Part shown: positions 27,432 through 36,253 of the stretch, piece after piece
Position numbering within the stretch: position 1 is the stretch's first letter
Layout of the letters: each line of letters begins with the position of its first letter
Assembly (NCBI RefSeq): GCF_000517125.1
Contig: NZ_KI912155.1
Location: 2,840,034-2,904,033 of the forward strand
Length of the DNA: 64,000 bases
Reading direction: 5' to 3'
Origin: Arthrobacter sp. MA-N2
GTDB lineage: Bacteria > Actinomycetota > Actinomycetes > Actinomycetales > Micrococcaceae
Made by a program: the position numbers and the translations under genes
Notes under the pieces: generated by a model
What the model was told of the DNA's origin: nothing
What the model saw: only the letters and a program-made list of their open reading frames with translations
The model's database searches: none

Positions 27432-28937
27432 ATGAATATTTCCGTCCTCCTCTCCATCGTCGCCGAAACCGTGCCGGATCGCCTGGCGGTGCGCGACGCC
27501 ACCACCGCGCTGAGTTACGAGGGGCTGAACCGTGCCTCGTCCGTCCTCGGAGCGCAGCTCAAGGCGGCCGGCTACGGGAACGTGTCCATGGTGGACACCA
27601 ACTCGGTGGTCTTCCCGCTGCTGTTCTTCGCGGCCGCCAAGGCCGGAATCCCCTTTGTGCCGCTGAACTACCGGCTCGCGGATGAGCAGTTGCGGCGCCA
27701 AGTGGAGCGGCTCGAAAACACCCTGCTGGTAACGGACGCCACCGGCGCAAGCCGCCTTGAGGGCCTAACGAATCCGACCATCCGCCTTCGCTCCGACGTC
27801 CTGGAATCCGCGCTGCATCCCGCCGAGGAACCGGTCGTGGACAGCGACGATGACCAGAGCGGGACCGCCGCGTCCTGGCTCTTCACCAGTGGCACCACCG
27901 GCGAACCGAAAATCGTTGTCCTCAAGCATGACAGCCTTGCGTCCTACGTGCTCGGCACCGTAGACGCCGTTTCTGCCGATGAAACCGAAGCCGTGCTGGT
28001 CAGCGTTCCCCCGTATCACATCGCCGGGCTCGCATCGGTCCTGACGTCCATGTTCGCTGGACGGCGGATGGTCTACCTGGAATCCTTCGACGCCGCCGGC
28101 TGGGTTGCTGCTGCAACCCGCGAGGGAGTCACCCAGGCAATGGTGGTTCCCACCATGCTTCAGCGGATCCTTTCCGTGCTCTCCGATGAAGGGGCGACCT
28201 TGCCCCGGCTGCGTAATCTTTCCTACGGTGGCGGACGCATGCCCCTCGAACTCATTGAGTCCGCCTTGGCGCAGCTGCCACATGTTGGATTCACGAACGC
28301 GTATGGACTGACTGAGACCAGCTCGACGATTACTTTGCTAGGGCCCGACGATCACCGGGCTGCACTGGAGAGCGACGATCCCGCCGTCCGGGCCAGGCTT
28401 GGGTCCGTGGGACGTCCGATTCCGGGACTGGAGCTTGAAGTTCGCGGCGCCGACGGGTTGCCGGTCGGAGCCCGGGTTCAGGGCGAGATTTGGGTCCGCG
28501 GCCCGCAGGTTTCCGGCGAATACAGGGGCAAGGGTTCGCAGCTGCTGGATGGCTGGTTCTGCACCCGGGACGAGGGCTGGCTTGACGAAGAAGGCTACTT
28601 GTTCCTGCTGGGACGCGTCGACGACGTCATCGTCCGCGGTGGAGAGAACATTTCTCCGGGCGAAATCGAGGACGTGCTCCGCACAGACCCACGAGTTGCC
28701 GACGTCGCGATCGTCGCCGAACCGGACGAGACCTGGGGTGAGGTGCCCGTTGCAGTGATCGTGGTCGCTGAGGGATCTGCCATTGACCACGAGGCGCTCA
28801 AGGCGTTGGTCCGCAGCAAGCTTCGGTCCTCGCGCGTACCCGGACGCATCATAGAGGTGGAGCAGCTGCCCTACAACGAGACCGGCAAGCTGCTGCGGCT
28901 TTCTGTACGCGACTTGCTGCGGGAGCACGTGGCCTGA
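27432..28937 (+). CDS. AMP-dependent acyl-CoA synthetase/ligase
   Basis: This 501-residue adenylate-forming enzyme has the P-loop LFTSGTTGEPK near residue 155, NAYGLTETSS near 290, the ADP-binding DEGWLDEEGYLFLLGRVDDVIVRGGENISPGEIE near 380-415 and the C-terminal lysine in NETGKLLR. The start at 27432 is preferred because homology begins at once and the upstream gene stops at 27426. It would activate a carboxylic acid to its CoA ester in module B2, parallel to the CoA transferases. Confidence 0.9.
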   Translation: MNISVLLSIVAETVPDRLAVRDATTALSYEGLNRASSVLGAQLKAAGYGNVSMVDTNSVVFPLLFFAAAKAGIPFVPLNYRLADEQLRRQVERLENTLLVTDATGASRLEGLTNPTIRLRSDVLESALHPAEEPVVDSDDDQSGTAASWLFTSGTTGEPKIVVLKHDSLASYVLGTVDAVSADETEAVLVSVPPYHIAGLASVLTSMFAGRRMVYLESFDAAGWVAAATREGVTQAMVVPTMLQRILSVLSDEGATLPRLRNLSYGGGRMPLELIESALAQLPHVGFTNAYGLTETSSTITLLGPDDHRAALESDDPAVRARLGSVGRPIPGLELEVRGADGLPVGARVQGEIWVRGPQVSGEYRGKGSQLLDGWFCTRDEGWLDEEGYLFLLGRVDDVIVRGGENISPGEIEDVLRTDPRVADVAIVAEPDETWGEVPVAVIVVAEGSAIDHEALKALVRSKLRSSRVPGRIIEVEQLPYNETGKLLRLSVRDLLREHVA

Positions 28938-29042
28938 CGGAAGTGCGGGGCCTTCGTCGACCCGGCCGGTACTGAAATCCAGGCCCGCATTCAGCCCTGC
29001 AGACCGCGGGCACAACCCAGAACGAAGAAGGAATGAGAAAAA

Positions 29043-29801
29043 ATGGATCTCGGACTTAAAGATCGTGTGGCTCTTGTCTCCGGAGCCGGCAGCGGCATCG
29101 GCCGCGCGGTCGCCCTTGAGCTCGCCGGCGAGGGCGCGCATGTCATTGTCGTAGACATAGATCCGGTACGTGCCGAAGCTACGGCGAAGGCGATCGAAGA
29201 AGCGGGTGGATCTGCCCGCGGGATCCCCTGCGACGCGTCGAACGAGGAGCACGTGCTGGCTTGCGCTCAGGAAGCAAGGGCCTGGCGCGGTCCCGTTACG
29301 GCCATGTGCCTGGCTGCCGGCATCGGGGCCAGCGGCTCAATCGAAGACATGGACCTGACAACGTGGCGCAAGGTCATGTCGGTTAATTTGGACGGAAATT
29401 TTCTCTTCCTTAAGCATTTCATCCGGCCCATGGTGGAAGCCGGTGGCGGGTCGATTGTGACCATCGGTTCAACTGGCGCGATCATGTCACGCCATGCAGG
29501 CTCCGCAGCGGTATACGGTGCTTCCAAGGCGGGATTGGCCCAGTTAACCCGGCATGTCGCGGCCAGGTATGGCAGTGAGGGTGTGCGCGCCAATTGCGTC
29601 CACCCCGGATCCACGATAACGAATTTCGGCGAAAGCATCCTTGGGGAACAGGCCATAGGACACCAACCGATCACCGCACCCATTGGGCGGCGGGCTGATC
29701 CAGCGGAAATCGCGGGGCCAGTCACATTCCTGCTCTCCGAGAGGGCATCCTTCATCACCGGGCAGGCTATCGCGGCCGATGGTGGGCTTACCGCGGTCTG
29801 A
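29043..29801 (+). CDS. Short-chain dehydrogenase/reductase (SDR)
   Basis: This 252-residue classical SDR has SGAGSGIGRA near residue 13, a serine in TIGSTGA and YGASK near 159, with AADGG at the end. The usual NNAG is replaced by LAAG. GAAGGAATG stands upstream of the ATG. It is the last gene of module B2, 105 bp after the ligase. It converges with a minus-strand hydrolase without a clear terminator between them. Confidence 0.85.
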   Translation: MDLGLKDRVALVSGAGSGIGRAVALELAGEGAHVIVVDIDPVRAEATAKAIEEAGGSARGIPCDASNEEHVLACAQEARAWRGPVTAMCLAAGIGASGSIEDMDLTTWRKVMSVNLDGNFLFLKHFIRPMVEAGGGSIVTIGSTGAIMSRHAGSAAVYGASKAGLAQLTRHVAARYGSEGVRANCVHPGSTITNFGESILGEQAIGHQPITAPIGRRADPAEIAGPVTFLLSERASFITGQAIAADGGLTAV

Positions 29802-29856
29802 GTAGAACGGGGCTTCCGATAACAGCCGAGGAATCCGCGCAATGCGGGCACTGGCG

Positions 29857-30714
29857 CTACATTTCGGGGAGCGCCGAGAGCCAAGCTGCCATCCAAGCCG
29901 CAGCGTCCGTGTGAACGTTGTGTCCACTCTGCGGGGCCACTTCAACAGTTGCTTGCGGCACGAATTGCAGGAATTCTTCGGTCATCGCGTTGGTAACCAG
30001 CTTTGAACGGTCCCCCCGAATCAACGTAATGGGTACGTCAAGCGAAGCCAGCGACTTCCATACCTCAAATTTCTCTGTCCGGCGCAGTTGCGCTGAGTCG
30101 CGGAACCTTGGATCCCACCGCCACTCCACCAAGCCGTCGCTGCGTTCCCGCACGTTCCGTGAGACGCCTCTGAGCAACGACTGCCGATCCCGTCCCGGGG
30201 CCTCGGCGTGCACAGCGTCTACCAATTCGTCGAGGGTTCCGACGTGCTGAATCGGGATGACCGGATCTCCTGGCAAGCCACCTAACCCATGGGGTGTTGC
30301 ATCCAGCAATACCAGGCGCTTGACGGGAAGCTGGTGTCGAGCCGCCAAGGCTATGGAGACCATGGCGCCAAGTGAGTGCCCGACGAGTGTGAAATCCTGC
30401 AGCACATCATGGCGGATGGCATGAGCGAGGATACCGGCCATGGTGGAAACGGTGTATTCATCCGGCGCTAAATGCCGGGAATGGCCGTGGCCTGGCAGGT
30501 CGTAAGCCACGGCGGGCACGCCGAGGCGGAGCAGGACCCCGTTCCAGGTGTGCGCGTCCAGGCGGGCGCCGTGAAGGACTACGAGCCCCGGATCCGTTCC
30601 CCAGTACACGCCGCTCACGTTCGCCGGCTCGTCGGGCACCAAGCGTCTTTCGACTGTGGGGACAGCGACGCCGAGAGCGTGCGCATGGTCGTTGATGAGG
30701 GAGATTTCGTCCAT
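29857..30714 (-). CDS. Alpha/beta-fold hydrolase
   Basis: This 285-residue hydrolase has the oxyanion region VVLHGARLDAHTW, a nucleophile elbow GHSLGAMVS and a late histidine in SGHNVH. The aspartate is probably in the IRGDRSKLV segment. The start at 30714 is chosen over open frame up to 30816 because homology begins near the MDEISLINDHAHALG segment. The family includes esterases, thioesterases and C-C hydrolases. Its position between module B2 and the second PaaX gene suggests a linked role, perhaps acyl-CoA or ester hydrolysis. Confidence 0.82.
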   Translation of the reverse strand: MDEISLINDHAHALGVAVPTVERRLVPDEPANVSGVYWGTDPGLVVLHGARLDAHTWNGVLLRLGVPAVAYDLPGHGHSRHLAPDEYTVSTMAGILAHAIRHDVLQDFTLVGHSLGAMVSIALAARHQLPVKRLVLLDATPHGLGGLPGDPVIPIQHVGTLDELVDAVHAEAPGRDRQSLLRGVSRNVRERSDGLVEWRWDPRFRDSAQLRRTEKFEVWKSLASLDVPITLIRGDRSKLVTNAMTEEFLQFVPQATVEVAPQSGHNVHTDAAAWMAAWLSALPEM

Positions 30715-30849
30715 GTAATGACACCTAAATTGTGGGGCAGCCATCCGCAATGAATATGAGACATTATTTGATGCGACAGCACTAAAAAAAGCCTTATATC
30801 CCTTGAAGGGTACCAAACAATTGCTCCCGGGGCGTGGTCGGGGTCGGCA

Positions 30850-31806
30850 CTAAGCGCTGACGGTCTCCCGCGCGGGGTTCGCTCGACCAAGCTCAGCGAA
30901 GGGGACTGCGGTAAGAGCCGCCATGTGCTCGCCGAGTTCGGAATCATAGCGGCTGAATACCTGGCGAACCCGGATGGCGGCAAGGACGGCGAGCTCATCG
31001 AAAGCCTGCATAAACGCGTCCCGTGCAACGGTTCTCGGCCAGCCGGAGGGCATCATGCTCAGCGGTAGTTCGGGATCCATGCGGACAGTCCTTCTGAAGC
31101 TGATAAGGAGCTCAGTCCTTCGCCTGAGCGCGGAGGCGGGATTCATGTCACCCTGCATTGACAGCGCGTAAAGAGCATCAGAACGTTCCTTGAGGTCGAG
31201 GTACCTCTCGCGCACGGGATCCAAGTCCCATGCATCCAGGGGCTGCCTGCCGATGATCTCGATGCCCGCGTGTGGGACTGTGAAGACGGCTGCATGGTCC
31301 ACGTTGAGGGCTCGAATTTGCCCCAAAATTCCCTCGGTGCGGCAGCCGGGGGTTATCCACATGCCATCGTAGTAAGGGGCAAAACCTTCAAACCTTAGTT
31401 GCGTGCGGAAGGCTGCCCGGATCTCGCGGTGCTCCTCGGGTATGGAAAACGCCACCATGGTCCAATTGCCATCCCAGGAGTCCGAGGCTCCGAACGACAG
31501 CACCCGCTTGGTGCCGGGTTCAACACGGGCAACTGTCTCATCGCCAATTCGATAGAGGGTATAGCGCCCGGTCCGGCGTAGTTCCAAAATCCCATCCCGG
31601 GCCATGCGACTCAACGTTGCCCGGGCGTTAGCCGGTCCAACTTCAAAGCCACCCATCATCTCGACGAGGGCTGCTGAGGGAAGAAAGGCGCCCGGGTTGC
31701 GCCATACAAATCCGAACAATGTGACCATGAGGTCCCTGGCGAACGGACCCGGCTCTGCTTCGGTTAGCCGGGAGAGCTCGTTCTGGACCTTCTTTGGCAT
31801 GACCAT
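30850..31806 (-). CDS. PaaX-family transcriptional regulator (second copy)
   Basis: This 318-residue protein has the winged-helix start (FARDLMVTLFGFVWRNPGAFLPSAALVEMMGGFEVGPANARATLSRMARDGI) and the PaaX C-terminal PSGWPRTVARDAFMQAFDEL. It is related to the regulator at 13374-14387 but clearly diverged. It lies just past module B2. An ATG at 31800 is an equally good start. No strong ribosome-binding site is visible, so a leaderless message is possible. Confidence 0.88.
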   Translation of the reverse strand: MVMPKKVQNELSRLTEAEPGPFARDLMVTLFGFVWRNPGAFLPSAALVEMMGGFEVGPANARATLSRMARDGILELRRTGRYTLYRIGDETVARVEPGTKRVLSFGASDSWDGNWTMVAFSIPEEHREIRAAFRTQLRFEGFAPYYDGMWITPGCRTEGILGQIRALNVDHAAVFTVPHAGIEIIGRQPLDAWDLDPVRERYLDLKERSDALYALSMQGDMNPASALRRRTELLISFRRTVRMDPELPLSMMPSGWPRTVARDAFMQAFDELAVLAAIRVRQVFSRYDSELGEHMAALTAVPFAELGRANPARETVSA

Positions 31807-31916
31807 GCAATACAGAATACATCCGATGGCAGCTCAAACTGTCAAGGGTCTCGCTGGACACTAAAGTGCGGGACGGCGGCTCGCAGGTCTCATATTACGG
31901 CTCGGGCCCGGAGGAT

Positions 31917-32387
31917 TCAGCCCCATAGTGCTTTTCGCAGGAGGGCTTTGAGTTGCGCGGTTTCGTTGGTGTCCAGTGCGGAGAGGACTTCGGACTCGGC
32001 GTGGCGGGCAGCGATGGCGGCTTGGGCCAGGAGCTGGTTGCCTTTGGCGGTGGCTGTCACGGTCTTGGCGCGGCGGTCCTGTTTGCCCGGCGCCCTGGTC
32101 ACGAGCTTGCGTTTTTCCAGTTCGTCCACCAGGGCAACGATCTGGCTGGGATCGAGGCTGAGGAAGTCCGCGAGCTCCCGCTGGGTGGGCTCCAGTCCGC
32201 TGTCGGCAAGGATCAGCACCGAGTACGAGCGTTCCTTGAGGTCGAACTCCGCAAGCGCCCGGTTGTTCACGACCGAGCCGCCCGCGTGGAGTTTGGCCAG
32301 CAGGAAACCCGCGTCCTGGCTGATCGGAGCGTCTGCCAGCCGGTCCTTCGCGGCCGGGTGCTGCTCGGCCTTCGCTTCGATCGTCAT
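31917..32387 (-). CDS. MarR-family transcriptional regulator
   Basis: This 156-residue MarR protein has a winged helix between about residues 55 and 110 (PTQRELADFLSLDPSQIVALVDELEKRKLVTRAPGKQDRRAKTV) with the DRR wing motif. The ATG at 32387 has GGAG seven bases upstream. It is divergent from the SDR-led beta-oxidation-like operon and is the likely repressor of that operon. Confidence 0.88.
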   Translation of the reverse strand: MTIEAKAEQHPAAKDRLADAPISQDAGFLLAKLHAGGSVVNNRALAEFDLKERSYSVLILADSGLEPTQRELADFLSLDPSQIVALVDELEKRKLVTRAPGKQDRRAKTVTATAKGNQLLAQAAIAARHAESEVLSALDTNETAQLKALLRKALWG

Positions 32388-32417
32388 AACAAACTCCAAT
32401 AATCCTCAAAATCAATC

Positions 32418-32432
32418 GTTGACATTTTCAAC
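32418..32432. promoter_or_regulatory. Inverted repeat overlapping a -35-like box in the MarR divergent promoter
   Basis: GTTGA at 32418-32422 and TCAAC at 32428-32432 form an inverted repeat. It overlaps a TTGACA hexamer at 32419-32424. It stands 31 bp upstream of the MarR start and about 80 bp upstream of the SDR start. A MarR operator is the likely reading. Confidence 0.4.
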
Positions 32433-32511
32433 TATACGTATTCTCATGGAAGAAGAACAGCATCCCATGCCGAACGGCCGGATGCACAGGGAACGGGCAA
32501 AGGAGCGCGGC

Positions 32512-33465
32512 ATGAGCTTGAACGGCAAAGTAGCAATCGTCACCGGCAGCGGGCAGGGTCTGGGCCTGGCTTACGCGAGGGAACTCGCCCGCCGGGGTGC
32601 CGCCGTCGTGATCAATGACGTGAACGCCGGGACCGCGGCGCAGGCCGTCGCGCGGATCGAGGCCGACGGCGGCAAGGCCACCGCCGTCGTGGTTCCGGTG
32701 GGCGCCACGGAGGCCGCGAAGGCGCTCGTGTCCGGTGCTCTCGAGGCGTTCGGCCGTTTGGATATCCTGGTGACCAACGCGGGGATCCTGCGCGATAAGT
32801 CGCTGTTGAAGATGACTGATGAGGATTTCGACCTGGTGATCAACGTGCACCTGAAGGGCACCTTCACCTGCGTCCGGGAGGTGTTCGGGTACTTCAAGGA
32901 AAACAGCATCCCGGGCCGGATCATCACGATCGGTTCCCCGACGGGCCAGCGCGGGAACTTCGGCCAGAGCAACTACGCCGCGGCCAAGGCCGGCATTGTG
33001 GGCATGGTCCGGACCTGGGCTTTGGAGATGAAGAAGGCCGGGGTCACCGTCAATGCGGTCATCCCGGTGGCGGCCACGGCAATGACCAAGACCGTCCCGT
33101 ACTTCCAGAAGGCCGTGGAAGCCGAGGAGCGCGGGGAGGCCATGCCGTCCTTCTTCCGCCACGAGCTCGGATTCGGCACGGCAGAGGACGTCGCGGGCCT
33201 GGTCGCGTTCCTCGCCTCCGACGAAGCCGCGAACATTACCGGCCAGGCGATCGGCGCGGGCGGGGACCGCCTGCAGGTCTGGACGCACCCGGAACCGGCC
33301 ACCACCGAATACCGCGAGGGAGGCTGGGACTACGAGGCCCTGCGCGGGAACGCCGGTGAACTGTTCAACCAGGACACACTCCAGGGCTACGGCGAGGAAT
33401 TCCTGCCGCTGCCGGCCGAGCTCAAGCCCGAAGCTGCCGGCGCCTCGGCAACGCCCGCCCGCTAG
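32512..33465 (+). CDS. SDR family 3-hydroxyacyl-CoA dehydrogenase-like protein
   Basis: This 317-residue SDR has TGSGQGLGLAYARELARRGAAVVINDV at the N-terminus, TNAG near residue 87, the serine in TIGSPTG and YAAAK near 160. It is longer than a classical SDR and resembles the dehydrogenase part of peroxisomal multifunctional-enzyme-like proteins. AAGGAG stands seven bases before the ATG. With the acyl-CoA dehydrogenase and MaoC hydratase downstream it supplies the 3-hydroxyacyl-CoA oxidation step of a beta-oxidation-like route. Confidence 0.85.
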   Translation: MSLNGKVAIVTGSGQGLGLAYARELARRGAAVVINDVNAGTAAQAVARIEADGGKATAVVVPVGATEAAKALVSGALEAFGRLDILVTNAGILRDKSLLKMTDEDFDLVINVHLKGTFTCVREVFGYFKENSIPGRIITIGSPTGQRGNFGQSNYAAAKAGIVGMVRTWALEMKKAGVTVNAVIPVAATAMTKTVPYFQKAVEAEERGEAMPSFFRHELGFGTAEDVAGLVAFLASDEAANITGQAIGAGGDRLQVWTHPEPATTEYREGGWDYEALRGNAGELFNQDTLQGYGEEFLPLPAELKPEAAGASATPAR

Positions 33466-33504
33466 CCCACCGCGCTCTGGCCACTGACTGCTAAGGAAAT
33501 CGAT

Positions 33505-34389
33505 ATGCGTTATGAACCGGGCATCGATGCCGCCAAACTCGATGCGATCGACATGCACGTCCACCTCGAAGTGGACGGCCACGGCCACGGATCCCTCCCG
33601 GAGGCCCTCACGGAAGCCTCGGCGAAGTACTTCAAAGCCGGGGACCGCACACCCTCGCTGGACCGGATCGCCGAGATCTACCGCGGGCTGAACATGGCCG
33701 CGGTCGTCTTCACCGTGGACGCCCGCACCCAGCTCAAGCACGAACCCAACAGCATCCCGGAGCTGATCGCCGGAGCCGCGAGGAACAACGACGTGTTGAT
33801 CCCCTTCGGCAGCGTGGACCCCCGCACCGGGGAAGAGGCCATCGCGGGCGCCAAGCACCAGGCCGTCGAACTCGGTGCCCGCGGTTTCAAGTTCCACCCC
33901 TCCCTGCAGGGCTTCGATCCCTCCAACGAGGCGTTCTACCCGCTCTGGGACACCCTGCAGGAACTCGGACTCCCCGCGATCTTCCACACCGGCCAAAACG
34001 GCATGGGCGCCGGGCTGCCCGGCGGGTACGGGATCAAGCTGGGCTACTCCAACCCGCTGCTGCTGGACGCGGTGGCCGCGGACTTCCCGGGCCTGCAGAT
34101 CATCATGGCCCACCCCTCGGTGCCCTGGCAGGACGAAGCGAACTCCATCGCGACCCACAAAGCCAACGTGTTCATCGACCTCTCCGGCTGGTCCCCGAAA
34201 TACTTCCCCGAGTCCCTGGTGCGCATGTCCAACTCGGTCCTGCAGGACAAAGTCCTGTTCGGCACGGACTTCCCGCTCATCACCCCGCAGAAATGGCTCG
34301 GAGCCTTCGCCGAGCTGCCCCTGAAGGACGAGGTCCGGCCCAAGATCCTCAAGCACAACGCCGTCCGCCTCCTCGGACTGGGAGCCTGA
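33505..34389 (+). CDS. Amidohydrolase-2 family metal-dependent hydrolase/decarboxylase
   Basis: This 294-residue TIM-barrel protein has the metal motif DMHVHLE near residue 13, GFKFHPSLQGF near 128, IFHTGQNG near 155 and the late aspartate in LFGTDFPLITP. This is the ACMSD/gamma-resorcylate decarboxylase group, which contains decarboxylases, lactonases and hydratases. An AAGGAAATCGAT ribosome-binding region precedes the ATG. It may hydrolyse or decarboxylate a ring-derived intermediate of module C. Confidence 0.83.
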   Translation: MRYEPGIDAAKLDAIDMHVHLEVDGHGHGSLPEALTEASAKYFKAGDRTPSLDRIAEIYRGLNMAAVVFTVDARTQLKHEPNSIPELIAGAARNNDVLIPFGSVDPRTGEEAIAGAKHQAVELGARGFKFHPSLQGFDPSNEAFYPLWDTLQELGLPAIFHTGQNGMGAGLPGGYGIKLGYSNPLLLDAVAADFPGLQIIMAHPSVPWQDEANSIATHKANVFIDLSGWSPKYFPESLVRMSNSVLQDKVLFGTDFPLITPQKWLGAFAELPLKDEVRPKILKHNAVRLLGLGA

Positions 34390-34390
34390 A

Positions 34391-35635
34391 ATGGGCACGG
34401 ACACCGCCAGGGAAACCACCGTCCAGGAGCGGCTCTACTCCGTTGCGGACTGGTACGACGCCGAGTCCCTCCTCACCACGGACGAGCGCCGGGTCCTGGC
34501 CCGGCTCCGGGACTTCCTGGACGCCGAGGCCAAGCCGCTGCTGGCCGAGTACTGGGAACGGGGCGAATTCCCCGAACAACTCGCCCGGCCCCTGATCGAC
34601 CTGGACCTCATGGAACCGGCCGAACTCACCGGACCCGGCGCCGAAGGTGCAGAACGTACCCCGGCCCGCGGGATCTACCAGGGCTTCCGGGTCTTCGAAC
34701 TCGCCCGCACGGACGCCTCCCTGGCCACCTGGTACACCGCCCAGGCAGGCCTCTTCCGCACCGCCATCCGCGTCGGTGCCTCGGCCGAACAGCAGGCCCG
34801 GTGGATGCCGCGCGTCATCGATTTCTCCCTCAAAGGCGTCTTCTCCCTGACCGAACCCGAACACGGCTCGGACATCGCCGGCGGCCTCTCCACGACAGCA
34901 CGCTTCGAAGCAGACCCCGACGGCGGCACCTGGGTCCTGGACGGCGCCAAACGCTGGATCGGCGGCGCCTCCACCGCCGACGTGCTGGCCGTGTTCGCCC
35001 GCGACACCGCCGACGGCCAGGTCAAAGCATTCCTCGTGGACCGTCAGGCGGCCGGGGTGAGCCTGGAGAAGATCCACGGCAAAACCGCCCTGCGGATGAT
35101 GCAGAACGCGCACATCACCCTCACCGGCGTCCGCGTCCCCGAATCCATGCGCCTGCACAACGTGAACTCCTTCAAAGACGTCGCCGCGATGCTGCGGGCC
35201 ATGCGCTCGGACGTCGCCTGGATCGCCACCGGCATCCAGGCCGGCGCCTTCGAAGCCGCCCTGTCCTATGTCACCGAGCGTCAGCAATTCGGCCGCCCGC
35301 TGGGATCCTTCCAGCTCGTCCAGGAAAAACTCGCCCGCATGCTCGGCAACCTCACCGCCTCCCTCTCCCTCGTAATCCGGCTGACCGAACAGCAAGCCAG
35401 CGGCACCTACCGCGACCAGGACTCCGCCCTGGCCAAAATGCAGACGTCCCTGCTGATGCGCGAAACCGTCGCCCTCGCCCGCGAAGTGGCCGGCGGCAAC
35501 GGCATCACCCTGGCCACCGACGTCGCCCGCTTCCACGCCGACGCCGAAGCCGTGTACTCCTACGAAGGAACCCACGACATCAACGCCCTCATCATCGGCC
35601 GCGCCCTCACCGGCAACAGCGCCTTCACCCGCTAA
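34391..35635 (+). CDS. Acyl-CoA dehydrogenase
   Basis: This 414-residue flavoprotein has the FAD-binding segment GVFSLTEPEHGSDIAGGL near residue 150 and the WIGGAS flavin-contact motif near 195. RQQFGRPLGSFQLVQEKLARML lies near 300, and a C-terminal YEGTHDINALIIGRALTG carries the catalytic-type Glu. It resembles glutaryl-CoA-dehydrogenase-like enzymes. It starts 1 bp after the amidohydrolase stop. It would form the enoyl-CoA that the MaoC protein hydrates. Confidence 0.9.
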   Translation: MGTDTARETTVQERLYSVADWYDAESLLTTDERRVLARLRDFLDAEAKPLLAEYWERGEFPEQLARPLIDLDLMEPAELTGPGAEGAERTPARGIYQGFRVFELARTDASLATWYTAQAGLFRTAIRVGASAEQQARWMPRVIDFSLKGVFSLTEPEHGSDIAGGLSTTARFEADPDGGTWVLDGAKRWIGGASTADVLAVFARDTADGQVKAFLVDRQAAGVSLEKIHGKTALRMMQNAHITLTGVRVPESMRLHNVNSFKDVAAMLRAMRSDVAWIATGIQAGAFEAALSYVTERQQFGRPLGSFQLVQEKLARMLGNLTASLSLVIRLTEQQASGTYRDQDSALAKMQTSLLMRETVALAREVAGGNGITLATDVARFHADAEAVYSYEGTHDINALIIGRALTGNSAFTR

Positions 35636-35676
35636 ACCACCCCCCCTTCACCCACCACCAACCACAGGAGACCGCC

Positions 35677-36132
35677 ATGCCCCGTCTCGTCGTCGACTTC
35701 GACACCCTGCTCACCCTGACCGGCAAGGACCTCGGCACCACCGACTACCGCCAAATCACCCAGGAACAAATCAACCTGTTCGCCGACGCCACCGACGACC
35801 AACAATGGATCCACACCGACCCCGAACGCGCCAAGGACGGCCCCTTCGGAGCCCCCATCGCCCACGGCTTCCTCACCCTCTCCCTCATCATCCCCTTCTG
35901 GGGCGAGCTCTTCGACGTCGAGGGCGTCACCACCAAAGTCAACTACGGACTGGACAAAGTCCGCTTCACCTCACCAGTCAAGGCCGGCTCCAAAGTCCGC
36001 ATGCAAGCCACCATCGCTGAGGTCACCGAAGTCAAAGGCGGCGCCCAGATCAAAGTCAACGCCACCATCAACATCGAAGACCAGGAACGCCCCGCCGTCG
36101 TCGCCGAATTCCTCGCCCGCTTCTACAAATAG
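35677..36132 (+). CDS. MaoC-family (R)-specific enoyl-CoA hydratase
   Basis: This 151-residue hot-dog protein has the hydratase-2 motif: Asp and His in FADATDDQQWIHTDPERA, then GAPIAHGFLTLSL. The length and motif match single-domain MaoC dehydratases such as PhaJ/NodN. ACAGGAGACCGCC precedes the ATG. It would hydrate the enoyl-CoA made by the acyl-CoA dehydrogenase just upstream. Confidence 0.9.
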   Translation: MPRLVVDFDTLLTLTGKDLGTTDYRQITQEQINLFADATDDQQWIHTDPERAKDGPFGAPIAHGFLTLSLIIPFWGELFDVEGVTTKVNYGLDKVRFTSPVKAGSKVRMQATIAEVTEVKGGAQIKVNATINIEDQERPAVVAEFLARFYK

Positions 36133-36253
36133 ACCGTCTCCGGGTGAGCGGCGGCTGGCGACCGTCCAGCCGCTCCTATCCGGAAGACGAGCCGCCTCGG
36201 CGCGGCAATCCACTCATTCGCCTCAGTTTCGCTCCGATAGGAGAGCCGTACAC

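Noticed and set aside
32428..34419. 663-codon open frame on the minus strand
   Set aside because: It lies opposite the SDR and amidohydrolase genes, has Gly/Val/Arg-rich shadow composition typical of antisense frames in GC-rich DNA and no family motif.
34801..36132. Long plus-strand frame of 443 codons over the acyl-CoA dehydrogenase
   Set aside because: Only its last 151 codons (from 35677) are the MaoC gene; the earlier Arg/His/Pro-rich part is an out-of-frame shadow.
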